64,000 nucleotides of DNA. Origin: Pedobacter petrophilus. GTDB lineage: Bacteria; Bacteroidota; Bacteroidia; Sphingobacteriales; Sphingobacteriaceae. The notes below the pieces were generated by a model. That model made no database searches, had not been told where the DNA came from, and saw only the letters and a program-made list of their open reading frames with translations. Each line of letters begins with the position of its first letter. The stretch's first letter is position 1. The position numbers and the translations under genes are program-made. Shown here piece by piece: positions 54,063-61,808 of the stretch. The stretch lies in contig NZ_WKKH01000024.1 of assembly GCF_009674725.1 (NCBI RefSeq), positions 1-64,000 of the forward strand. The letters are read 5' to 3'.

Positions 54063-56273
54063 TCACCGGGATACAATTTTAGAATTGACAAATCCCAGCG
54101 ATGGTGTTAACAGGTTGGTCAAATCATCATCCCCAAACTGCTGTTTCCATAAATTTGCATAATGACCATTTGCAAAGATCATCTCAGTATGATTGCCTTC
54201 TTCCACTACCTTTCCCTTATCCAGCACAATGATCTTATCTGCTTTTCTAATCGTGGTTAACCGGTGCGCAATAATGATGATTGTTTTATGCTGTTTTCTC
54301 AATAAATCTATCGTTCGTTGAACATACTGTTCTGAAGCAGAATCTAATGATGAAGTAGCCTCATCCAGAATTAAGATTTCAGGTTCTCGGTACAAGGCCC
54401 TGGCAATGGCAATCCGTTGTTTTTGTCCGCCGGATAGCGATGCCCCATTTTCACCGAGATAAGTCTGAAAGCCTTCCGGCAGCTCTTCAATAAATGACAT
54501 AATTCCCAATTGCGAACAAATATTAATGATGCGCTGCATATCTGGTTCATAATCTCCAACCGCAATATTATCTATAACATTGCCGGCAAAAAGATCTATT
54601 TTTTGTGGAACAACACTTAATAAACTTCTTAAAGAGCTATTATTTAAATATTTAATGGCATTGATTCCAATAAAAATATTTCCCGATTGAATGGGGTAAA
54701 TATTCTGAAGCAGCGACATTAAGGTAGATTTACCAGAGCCGCTTTCTCCCACTATTGCAGTAAACGAACCAGCTTCAATATTAAGATTCAGGTCTTCGAA
54801 AACATTAACGCGGCTTCCATAACGAAAGGCAACATGTTCAAAGCGAATATTACCCATTAATTCTTTGGTGAGGTGAACACTCGATGTATCCTGCTCCACT
54901 TCAAGATCCATAATTTCGAATAAACGATCTGATGCAATGATCGCATCCTGTATAGCTTTATTGGCACCTATTAACGATGCAGCCGGCCCTGTGAAATAGC
55001 CAATTAAGGTATAAAATGAAAACAGTTCACCAGGTGTAATTTCGCCATCTAAAACATAGCCAGCCCCTATCCACAACAAAACAATAGTGAGCAACCGGGC
55101 AATAATTTCTGCAGATGTTCCGGAGAAGACCCCATTCATGCCAGATTTATAAATGGTTCTCAATAAGGAAACAAAATGTGTTTCGGTTTTTTCATTTGTA
55201 AACCGTTCCAGTCCGAACCGTTTAATGGTGGCTACATTATTTAATCCTTCTACCAGTTGTGATTCCAGATCAGCAGACTCTTCCATCAGCTTTCTCTGGA
55301 TCTTTTTATTGAGTTTGTTACTCACAAAATAAATCAGCAGGTAAAGCGGAATCACTGCCAGCATCATCAACGCCAGTTTCCAGTAATAACTAAACATGAG
55401 GATAAAGGAGAAAATAACAATGAATACGTTCACCACCAGGTTAATGGAAACATCGTTAATGAAAGCCCTGATCTTTACCGCGTCGTTAACCCTCGAAATA
55501 ATTTCCCCAACGCGCATGGTATCGAAAAACTGTTGTGGCAATTTTAAAAGATGTTTGTAATAACCTAAAATTAAGCGGGCATCAATTTGCTGTCCGGTGC
55601 GAATGGTAAAAATGGTTTTAGCTGTGCCGATAAATAACTGAAGCAGCAAGATCGCAATCATTGCCATACTCATCACATTAAGCAAATTGCGATTACCATC
55701 AACCAGCACATGATCGGTTATTTTCTGAACAAAAACAGAAGTAGATAAACCCAATATGGTATACATTAAAGCACCAAAAAGTGCCTGAACGGCAATGGTT
55801 TTGTGTGGTTTAATCAGGTTCCAGAATCGGCTACCGGTATCTACCTTTTCATTACCTTTTTTAAAACTTTCATCTGGCAGCATTAACACCAATACTCCGG
55901 TCCATTCTGCTGCAAACTCATCAAGGCTTTTACGGTGAAGCTTGCCATCACCCGGATCCATCACTTCAATATATTTATCTGTGGCTTTATAAATGACAAC
56001 ATAATGCTGTAGTTGCTTCCTGACCACCACATGCGCAATGGCGGGCAGCGGAATTTTGTTTAAGCTGTCGGCCTGCCCACGAACACCTTTAGCTTCAAAA
56101 CCCAGTTTAACTGCGGCTTCTGTTAATCCCAATACGTTCGTTCCTTTCTGATCGGTACTGGCCAGTTGTCTGATTCGGGCAACAGGCATTCTTAACCGAT
56201 AAAAAGCAGAAACAGAGGCCAGGCATGCGGCTCCGCAATCGGTAATATCACGTTGTTTAATTAAAATAGACAT
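54063..56273 (-). CDS. Peptidase-containing ABC exporter (C39, PCAT)
   Basis: A 736-residue exporter. N-terminal C39 peptidase: KQRDITDCGAACLASV with Cys13 nucleophile and oxyanion Gln7, HYVVIYKATDKY with His, and VMDPGDG with Asp. Then six transmembrane helices (about 160-430). The ATPase domain carries GESGSGKSTL, LSGGQKQRIAIARAL and ILILDEATSSLD. It cleaves double-glycine leaders while exporting the core peptides. The HlyD partner is the preceding gene. Only the precursors in this island are evident substrates. Confidence 0.93.
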   Translation of the reverse strand: MSILIKQRDITDCGAACLASVSAFYRLRMPVARIRQLASTDQKGTNVLGLTEAAVKLGFEAKGVRGQADSLNKIPLPAIAHVVVRKQLQHYVVIYKATDKYIEVMDPGDGKLHRKSLDEFAAEWTGVLVLMLPDESFKKGNEKVDTGSRFWNLIKPHKTIAVQALFGALMYTILGLSTSVFVQKITDHVLVDGNRNLLNVMSMAMIAILLLQLFIGTAKTIFTIRTGQQIDARLILGYYKHLLKLPQQFFDTMRVGEIISRVNDAVKIRAFINDVSINLVVNVFIVIFSFILMFSYYWKLALMMLAVIPLYLLIYFVSNKLNKKIQRKLMEESADLESQLVEGLNNVATIKRFGLERFTNEKTETHFVSLLRTIYKSGMNGVFSGTSAEIIARLLTIVLLWIGAGYVLDGEITPGELFSFYTLIGYFTGPAASLIGANKAIQDAIIASDRLFEIMDLEVEQDTSSVHLTKELMGNIRFEHVAFRYGSRVNVFEDLNLNIEAGSFTAIVGESGSGKSTLMSLLQNIYPIQSGNIFIGINAIKYLNNSSLRSLLSVVPQKIDLFAGNVIDNIAVGDYEPDMQRIINICSQLGIMSFIEELPEGFQTYLGENGASLSGGQKQRIAIARALYREPEILILDEATSSLDSASEQYVQRTIDLLRKQHKTIIIIAHRLTTIRKADKIIVLDKGKVVEEGNHTEMIFANGHYANLWKQQFGDDDLTNLLTPSLGFVNSKIVSR

Positions 56274-56341
56274 TAGTTTTCTGATGTGAGAAATATTAAA
56301 AATTTAGATGGGTAACCTGGTCATTACCTTCATTATGCCTT

Positions 56342-57502
56342 TTACCTTCCACCATTTACCGGGTTTAGCCAGTCATCTACCTTATCATAAAGCAGTTGAT
56401 AAAGGCTTCTTTTGGTTATGGTAAAACGGGCGCTGAAACTCATTCCTTTTTTCACCTGACCTTTGTAACCATTTTTTAATTGCAGGTAATCTTTATTCAG
56501 CTTACACTTTACTTTGAAATATGGATTTTGGTTAATCATGACGATATCGTCTGAAATATCCGTAACCACCCCGGTAAGCAACCCCCATTGATTATAATTA
56601 AAGGCATCGATCTGAAATCTCGCTTCCTGCCCTTTTTTAATCAATCCGATCTCTGATGGTTTGATGTAGTTGATGGCGAGTAAGGCACTATCAGGAGATA
56701 CCTCACCAATTTTCTGGCCTGCAGATACGAATGAGCCTACCTGCAAACCCGATAAACCTTGAAGGGTACCATTTATTTGAGCAGTTAGTTCATATAATTT
56801 CTCTTGTTCTGAAAGCTGCACCTTTTGATCATCCAGGTCTTTCAGTTCTTTGCGGTATTGATTGGCTTCGGTTTGCCATTGTGTTTTATACTTTCTGGCT
56901 ACCAGATTGAAATCAGACAATGCCTGATCGTAGTTAAACTTATATTGTTCGTACTCTGACTGTGTAACCACCTTCTTATTAAACAAGGTTTCATATCTGG
57001 TATAGATTTTATAAGCCTGGGTTTTTGCGTTAGATGCATTTTGGGTTTGCTCCATAAATTGTTGCCAGCTGGCAGCATATAAGCCGGTGTGCAGTGCCGG
57101 CAAACCGCCACTGCTTAAATCGACTGTTTTTAACACGAGCGAAGCATCTTTTAACAAATTGTTTAGTTCATTTGTACGAGTGCTTAAAATCATTCCCTGC
57201 TTTTCCTGAAGCGTAGGGTCTATTTTTAAAAGAAGGTCTCCTTTCTTTATTTTTTTATTATCAGTTAAACTGATCATCGCAATCTTGCCAGATACGGGCG
57301 CCAGCAATTCATTTTTCTCGATATTACTTTGTAAAGAGCCACTTCCTTTTACACTCACTGTGGTGTAAATAAAGGGAAGTGCAGATAGGGCAACCACAAT
57401 TGCCAATATAGTAGTAGAATAAATTATTTGGGTGCTTACTTTGGTCTGGTGTAAAAAAACCAAAACATTGTTTTGCAAATCTGCCTCTTTTTCATTGGCC
57501 AT
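56342..57502 (-). CDS. HlyD-family membrane-fusion protein
   Basis: A 386-residue adaptor: short cytoplasmic N-terminus, one transmembrane helix at about 25-47 (YSTTILAIVVALSALPFIYTT), a barrel-lipoyl half near 60-90 (GKIAMISLTDNKKIKKGDLL), a coiled-coil hairpin (about 95-240), a second half with GTLQGLSGLQVGSFVSAGQK, and a C-terminal region with FTITKRSLYQLL. It links the inner-membrane C39 exporter to an outer-membrane channel such as TolC, not encoded here. It is 68 bp upstream of the exporter gene. Confidence 0.9.
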   Translation of the reverse strand: MANEKEADLQNNVLVFLHQTKVSTQIIYSTTILAIVVALSALPFIYTTVSVKGSGSLQSNIEKNELLAPVSGKIAMISLTDNKKIKKGDLLLKIDPTLQEKQGMILSTRTNELNNLLKDASLVLKTVDLSSGGLPALHTGLYAASWQQFMEQTQNASNAKTQAYKIYTRYETLFNKKVVTQSEYEQYKFNYDQALSDFNLVARKYKTQWQTEANQYRKELKDLDDQKVQLSEQEKLYELTAQINGTLQGLSGLQVGSFVSAGQKIGEVSPDSALLAINYIKPSEIGLIKKGQEARFQIDAFNYNQWGLLTGVVTDISDDIVMINQNPYFKVKCKLNKDYLQLKNGYKGQVKKGMSFSARFTITKRSLYQLLYDKVDDWLNPVNGGR

Positions 57503-57826
57503 ACTGTTTACATTAATTTATGGAGTGCAATTTTGTCTTTAATTTAGAAAGCAACAAAATTGATACACCAAATGGCAGATTGTAGGGATGAAAGGCGGAA
57601 TAGCCGCCGAAATAAACTACTCTAATTAAATGCAAAGACTAAAAATATAACCAATAATAAGGTCTTTATCATTTGTAGATGTATTAAAAGATAAAGTCTG
57701 TTATTTCACGAGAATATGTAATGCGGTAATTGTACGACACCTTCTTCCGTAACCCCTGCGTTTGTGTGATGACCTTTTGTAGCTTTAAGAGGTAAAAAAG
57801 CCAAAGAGTCTTTACCTTATTTAAAT
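57503..57826. other. 324-bp intergenic region
   Basis: Holds the motif at 57563-57596 upstream of the HlyD-exporter operon and otherwise nothing I recognise. A weak AGGTAAA/TTTACCT inverted repeat near 57790-57817 could end the CPBP transcript. Confidence 0.4.
57563..57596 (-). promoter_or_regulatory. Shared upstream motif of the HlyD-exporter operon
   Basis: On the minus strand GCCATTTGGTGTAT occurs exactly here (57563-57576) and at 60571-60584 before precursor C, each preceded by a CCCTACAA/CCTTACAA segment. It is 60 bp before the HlyD start. Likely a regulator or promoter site. Confidence 0.5.
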
Positions 57827-58534
57827 TTATTTATTTATAAAGTAGCTTATTGTAGGCAACAAATTGAATAAAGAATGTAATAGAATGCACCATATTAATC
57901 CGTTTTTTAGCCGCAGATACCCCAAAAAAAAGCCAACAATAACCTGATGAAAAGCAAATAACGGAGCAAAAGCAATAAGATTTCCGGGGACTGCGCTCAA
58001 GAAATTAGTTAAATGTAATAATCCAAATACCGTAATTAACGCATAAAAATAAACACCAAAATACTTATGTAGAACAAAAGATAAAAACCGTTCTTTTAAA
58101 CTAGATAAGACTAGAATACTTAATGAAATAAAAACAACAAATTTTATAAGTTCGTTAGCTGTTATTAAAGATGAAATTGGCTTGTGAGATAAATAAAATA
58201 AAAAATAAGCCATCAAAGCTGAGATAAATATATTTAGCCGTGATACTTTTAAGGGCAACCTAAAAATTAATTCTTCTACAATTGGCGCAAAAATTAAAAA
58301 AAACAGTATGTTATTTTGATTTGATGCGGTTTTCTGTACACCATTAATCGCTTCCATAAACGAAAAACCTACTGTTGACCTAATAATAAGATCAATAATT
58401 GAGACAAGCAAATAATTTATGAACAGGAATAATGTTGCGTAGCAAAAAACAGAAAACAACTCCTTTAGCGACTGCTTAAAGGAGTTGTTTTGTTTAAATA
58501 CATAGACCGGATTCTTAAAAAAACCGTATAGCAC
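57827..58534 (-). CDS. CPBP-family intramembrane protease homologue
   Basis: A 235-residue membrane protein with about six to seven hydrophobic segments. The CPBP motif EELIFR (APIVEELIFRLPLKVSR) is intact, followed by GLLHLTNF and ILLHSLFN. Situated 3 bp from a decayed precursor. A role in self-immunity or peptide maturation is inferred from the island. Confidence 0.75.
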   Translation of the reverse strand: MLYGFFKNPVYVFKQNNSFKQSLKELFSVFCYATLFLFINYLLVSIIDLIIRSTVGFSFMEAINGVQKTASNQNNILFFLIFAPIVEELIFRLPLKVSRLNIFISALMAYFLFYLSHKPISSLITANELIKFVVFISLSILVLSSLKERFLSFVLHKYFGVYFYALITVFGLLHLTNFLSAVPGNLIAFAPLFAFHQVIVGFFLGYLRLKNGLIWCILLHSLFNLLPTISYFINK

Positions 58535-58537
58535 CTA

Positions 58538-58675
58538 CTATTTTTTAAAAAAAGTTGCCCAAACAATTAAGGCCTTACCAACCCAATGCCCTACTTCGTA
58601 ACCAATATCTTCCGGGGTTGTTTCTTTTCCACCATTTGTGGTGATCATTTTCTCATTAGTTAGTTCGATTATCAA
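58538..58675 (-). CDS. Short double-glycine peptide with weak start (precursor D)
   Basis: After an upstream stop the frame begins TTG at 58675 (IIELTNEKMITTNGG), giving 45 residues. The core is KETTPEDIGYEVG then HWVGKALIVWATFFKK, ending 3 bp before the CPBP gene. The NGG cleavage site is kept but the leader lacks the conserved first part seen in precursors B and C. The only ATG in the leader (58648) is seven codons before the core. It is either a minor precursor or a decaying copy. Confidence 0.45.
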   Translation of the reverse strand: MIIELTNEKMITTNGGKETTPEDIGYEVGHWVGKALIVWATFFKK

Positions 58676-58681
58676 AATAAT

Positions 58682-58828
58682 TTAATTAAATATTGCATCG
58701 TAAAACCCTTTAAAAAAACCTTTATAAAATGCACTATCTCCTTTAGAACGATAGTACACTAAACCATATCCCCCGGCATCATAACCCATTCCACCATTTG
58801 TAAACCTGTTTATTGAATTTGATTTAAA
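58682..58828 (-). pseudogene. Leader-less double-glycine precursor remnant (E)
   Basis: A frame open between two stops reads FTNGG then MGYDAGGYGLVYYRSKG and ends KGFYDAIFN. It keeps an NGG and a Gly/Tyr-rich core, but upstream only about 10 codons remain before a stop and there is no ATG, GTG or TTG in the leader part. It follows precursor D on the same strand. Probably a degraded precursor. Confidence 0.45.
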
Positions 58829-58837
58829 CTAAATATC

Positions 58838-59023
58838 CTAATGGGTAAAATAATAGAATGCTTTACCCAACAGGAAGCCTGCGGGAAGTGAAAGCAACAT
58901 GATCCCAAATGTCAACGATAGTATATTCAATAACGAAAAAGCTCTCTTTTCGGCCCGGCTGTTTAATGAGGCAAACGATGGAACAGTCAGTAAAGTGGCA
59001 GCGAGCCTGAGTAAGTAAATCAT
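58838..59023 (-). CDS. Small membrane protein
   Basis: A 61-residue protein with two hydrophobic stretches (MIYLLRLAATLLTVPSFASL and LNILSLTFGIMLLSLPAGFL) around a basic loop. No family recognised. Its place among precursors makes an immunity role conceivable. Confidence 0.4.
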   Translation of the reverse strand: MIYLLRLAATLLTVPSFASLNSRAEKRAFSLLNILSLTFGIMLLSLPAGFLLGKAFYYFTH

Positions 59024-59086
59024 ATGATATATGGTAGATACTAAGTAAATCTATGTAAACCTTAATGATAATAACTGAGATTCAAG

Positions 59087-59284
59087 TTATTTCAATTTTT
59101 CTTTCTCTAAAGATGCTTTCTTTTTCTTGTTACTTATATGTGCTATTAACATTCCATATGATAAAATGATTAAGCTAATATTCAGTTCTTTGTCTATAAA
59201 TTTAAAAATGAAATTAACGAACAATAATGTTAAAAAAAACATACATGCCCAAATTTGAACGGAAATTTTATTTAAGTTAAACAT
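59087..59284 (-). CDS. Small two-helix membrane protein, possible immunity factor
   Basis: A 65-residue protein with two transmembrane helices (WACMFFLTLLFVNFIFKF and ISLIILSYGMLIAHI) and a Lys/Glu-rich tail. A degraded copy of its 5' half lies upstream (59412-59526), showing local duplication. Immunity proteins of this size and layout are common in bacteriocin islands; this is an inference. Confidence 0.5.
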   Translation of the reverse strand: MFNLNKISVQIWACMFFLTLLFVNFIFKFIDKELNISLIILSYGMLIAHISNKKKKASLEKEKLK

Positions 59285-59668
59285 AGAAGTCTTGTCTGTT
59301 TAAAATTGTGTTTTTAGTTTTTTTGGGACAAACTTAATTGATATCCATTACAAAATACTGTTTTATCAGGCATAACTTTACCTAGAAAATGTATAGGGAT
59401 GAAAGGCTGATTAAGCCAATATTCATTCCTCTGTCTATCACTTTAAAAATGAAATTAATGGAACATAGCATTAACAAAAAACATGCATGCCCAAATTTTA
59501 AGCGAAATCTTATTTAAGTTAAACGTAAAATTTTGTCTATTTAATTTTTTTTTGGAATAGATTAGTTTTTTAAATGTTAAACTAATTATAGTAATACTCT
59601 ACTAAACATATCCCTAAAATAATAACATAATAATTGAAATTAACAGCTAAACTTTCTTTTTATCAAAA
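59285..59668. other. 384-bp region without intact gene
   Basis: Contains the pseudogene copy at 59412-59526 and a partial match (59392-59408, TATAGGGATGAAAGGCT) to the exporter-operon upstream motif. Nothing else recognised. Confidence 0.5.
59412..59526 (-). pseudogene. Degraded duplicate of the small membrane protein gene
   Basis: The minus strand reads FNLNKISLKIWACMFF, matching the start of the gene at 59087-59284 (FNLNKISVQIWACMFF). The start codon is changed to ACG and two stops follow within about 25 codons. DNA similarity extends over about 110 bp. Confidence 0.7.
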
Positions 59669-60160
59669 CTACTTAAGATTAACTAGATCGCTGAAAAGAA
59701 CAAGTACATTATGAAAGACATGAATGATACAAACAATTATAACTTTACTTAACCGCGTTCCCTCCCAATATATATATGCTACAATTAATACAATTCCTGA
59801 AAAGAAACCAAAAAGCAAATATGCAAGGTTTGAGAAGTGCAGTAAGCCAAATAAAGTAGCTGAACACAGTATGATCTTCCAATTTTCAAATTTTTTCTCC
59901 TTCAAAATATGATAGGGTACTGATTGAAAAAAATAGGTTTCAATTATTGGGGCTATAAAACAAGCCAACACTATTTTATAAGTGAGTGTCCTATTGTGAA
60001 CTTCATTATTTTGAACAACATTAATCCCATACTCTAATCCAATAATTTCTGTAAGATAATCATATAAAAAGCTTACAATTAATAAAAAGAATGAAAATAT
60101 AATGATAAATACTATTGGGTTTCTCGAAGCACTTTTCAACTTAACGGCACTATTAATCAT
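59669..60160 (-). CDS. CPBP-like membrane protein with degenerate active-site motif
   Basis: A 163-residue membrane protein with four to five helices. It resembles the CPBP core (APIIETYFFQSVPYHIL, then LFGLLHFSNLAYLLF and IIHVFHN). The usual EExxxR is ETYFFQ, lacking the second Glu and the Arg. Histidines of motifs 3 and 4 are kept. It may be an inactive immunity-type relative. It lies 105 bp downstream of precursor C on the same strand. Confidence 0.65.
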   Translation of the reverse strand: MINSAVKLKSASRNPIVFIIIFSFFLLIVSFLYDYLTEIIGLEYGINVVQNNEVHNRTLTYKIVLACFIAPIIETYFFQSVPYHILKEKKFENWKIILCSATLFGLLHFSNLAYLLFGFFSGIVLIVAYIYWEGTRLSKVIIVCIIHVFHNVLVLFSDLVNLK

Positions 60161-60265
60161 ATTTATTGATTTAGAAGAATTAACGAAATAACAAATAAGA
60201 AAAATCTTGTTTGCTATCTGTATTAGAATTATGAGTTACACCTAAATGTAACTCATAATTGCAAC

Positions 60266-60460
60266 TTATTTTTTTAACCCAGACGGTAGTGACTGTTGAT
60301 ATCTTCCTCCTTCTTGCCCGGCTGCATACCATATTTCCACCCAAGCATCAATTATGTGCCCAACCAAATAATCAGCTAAAAACTTTCCTCCATTTTCCAG
60401 TCTCATTTCTTTAGCGTCCATTTCCTGCACGCCAAAGTTTACTAATTCTAATTTTTTCAT
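60266..60460 (-). CDS. Double-glycine leader peptide (bacteriocin-like precursor C)
   Basis: A 64-residue peptide: leader MKKLELVNFGVQEMDAKEM then RLENGG, core KFLADYLVGHIIDAWVEIWY to SGLKK, amphipathic with Trp and Gly. The leader is near-identical in pattern to precursor B. Two shared upstream elements (60485-60515 and 60571-60605) connect its control to precursor B and to the exporter operon. Confidence 0.8.
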   Translation of the reverse strand: MKKLELVNFGVQEMDAKEMRLENGGKFLADYLVGHIIDAWVEIWYAAGQEGGRYQQSLPSGLKK

Positions 60461-60484
60461 TTCGTTTAATTTAAATTTTATTCC

Positions 60485-60515
60485 CTACTCATTAAAGGCT
60501 TTTCGGTTTCCGCCT
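60485..60515 (-). promoter_or_regulatory. 31-bp element shared upstream of precursor C
   Basis: Same element as 53649-53679 (29 of 31 identical), placed 24 bp before the start. Differences are one A/T swap and one C/A swap. Confidence 0.6.
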
Positions 60516-60570
60516 CTGTTGGCCTAACATGATACAAGTATTGAATTTATTTTTTTAAACAAAAAAAATA

Positions 60571-60605
60571 ATACACCAAATGGCCTGTTTGTAAGGACAA
60601 AGCCC
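60571..60605 (-). promoter_or_regulatory. Shared upstream motif of precursor C
   Basis: Contains the exact 14-mer GCCATTTGGTGTAT (60571-60584) found before the HlyD-exporter operon, with a related flank (TTTGTCCTTACAA). It lies 110 bp before the precursor start. Confidence 0.5.
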
Positions 60606-60837
60606 GTCTAATTCTTATATTTTAATAGAATTACCTGTAGTATACCTTACACATTTGAAGCATACCTAAACGACTAAAATATTTAACGAAACACAACAGA
60701 TAGTTGTAAAAAAATACTACTTTAGCTGTGTTGTTAGCCGTGGTTAACATCAATCTCCCCCTATTATTAAATCTAAGGCAAGTAGCTGTCTTGGCAAATC
60801 ATCCCAAAATTAAGGTGAAACATTTAATAATAAACAT

Positions 60838-61305
60838 ATGAGTACTTCAAACCAGATTTCTACAGAAATACCCGCAGCGGTAATTGAAACCGTATTAAAG
60901 GCATTACAAGAAAGCAAAGCTGCTTTAGCACCTTATTTGCATGCCCTTACCGACAATGAGCGTAGAACCTTATTTAAAATGGGCGATAAAACAGTAGCCA
61001 CCGTGCAGAAGGTAAAATCGTATATCGAAACCAATGCTGAATTTGTACCAGCTTACATGGACAAGGCCGAGTTTTTAAAAGATGAAGCCGTTGCCGCCCA
61101 GCTTAGTCCTTTAAACAGTTTAGCAGAACAACTTGCAGCAGATTTGAATGACACCTTGATGCTTGCCGGAAGTGAAGCCTTACTATCGGCCTTGCTTTAC
61201 TACGGGCAGGTTAAAGAAGCCTACAATAAAGGCATCCTTGCTTCAAAACCCATTTATGAAGATTTAAGCAAAAGGTTTACCAAGAAAAGTAACCCTACAG
61301 TTTAG
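60838..61305 (+). CDS. Conserved-type hypothetical helical protein
   Basis: A 155-residue soluble protein, mostly helical, with no signal peptide: ALAPYLHALTDNERRTLFKM and DKTVATVQKVKSYIE, then LNSLAEQLAADLNDTLMLAG. No catalytic motif seen. I do not recognise the family beyond similar Bacteroidota hypotheticals. A hairpin terminator follows 12 bp after the stop. Confidence 0.65.
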   Translation: MSTSNQISTEIPAAVIETVLKALQESKAALAPYLHALTDNERRTLFKMGDKTVATVQKVKSYIETNAEFVPAYMDKAEFLKDEAVAAQLSPLNSLAEQLAADLNDTLMLAGSEALLSALLYYGQVKEAYNKGILASKPIYEDLSKRFTKKSNPTV

Positions 61306-61316
61306 TCATTAAAAAT

Positions 61317-61345
61317 ATCCGGAAGCCAAATCCAGGCTTCCGGAT
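61317..61345 (+). terminator. Hairpin after the hypothetical gene
   Basis: A perfect 11-bp inverted repeat (ATCCGGAAGCC / GGCTTCCGGAT) with a 7-base loop. The trailing sequence CTTGATCC lacks a T-run, so it may be an incomplete intrinsic terminator. Confidence 0.6.
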
Positions 61346-61385
61346 CTTGATCCATCTCCACCGCAATTTGAACGCATATTATCTT

Positions 61386-61605
61386 TAACGAACTTATGAT
61401 CCTCTAAATTGAAGTTAATATCCTCGACGATGAGCTTATTATACTCAAAACTGAAGTTAATATCCTCGACGATGAACTTATTATCCTCAAAACCGAAGTT
61501 AATATCCTCGACGATGAGCCTATTATCCTCAAAACTGAAGTTAATACCCTCGGCGATGAGCCTATTATCCTCAAAACCGAAGTTAATATCCTCAAAACTG
61601 CCCTC
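61386..61605. repeat. 42-bp tandem repeat array
   Basis: Units start at about 61399, 61441, 61483, 61525 and 61567, each reading GAAGTTAATATCCTCGAC then GATGA and TATTATCCTCAAAA with few changes. The first and last units are partial or altered. One plus frame reads the 14-residue unit EVNILDDELIILKT, two heptads, but has a stop in the first unit and no usual start codon. Several frames stay open only because the unit length is a multiple of three. Confidence 0.8.
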
Positions 61606-61808
61606 TTATTATTTGAAGTGAACAGGCTTTAATGAATGATTTTGATTCTGATAGCCTTAAAATAAACAAATAACAACTTTTGTATAGAGAAAGACAGTGT
61701 TCGTCAATTAATTTTCTCGGATAAGACAATCTTTTTTACTTTAAGCTCAAAAATCAGCAGACACGCAGACCATTTAGGTCTTAAACATTTTACACCATCT
61801 ATTTCAAC

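Larger units (their letters stand above)
60461..60837. other. 377-bp intergenic region upstream of precursor C
   Basis: Holds the two shared elements described separately. Between them and the plus-strand gene at 60838 I see no other gene or hairpin. Confidence 0.4.
61306..61808. other. 503-bp region with hairpin and tandem repeats
   Basis: No intact gene. It carries the hairpin at 61317-61345 and the 42-bp repeat array at 61386-61605, both described separately. The remainder up to the S41 gene is AT-rich and unremarkable. Confidence 0.5.

Noticed and set aside
61386..61605. CRISPR array
   Set aside because: The 42-bp units are contiguous with no unique spacers, and no cas genes are present.
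61404..61621. Open frames on both strands in the 42-bp repeat
   Set aside because: They stay open only because the repeat unit is a multiple of three; composition is repetitive and no start site is supported.
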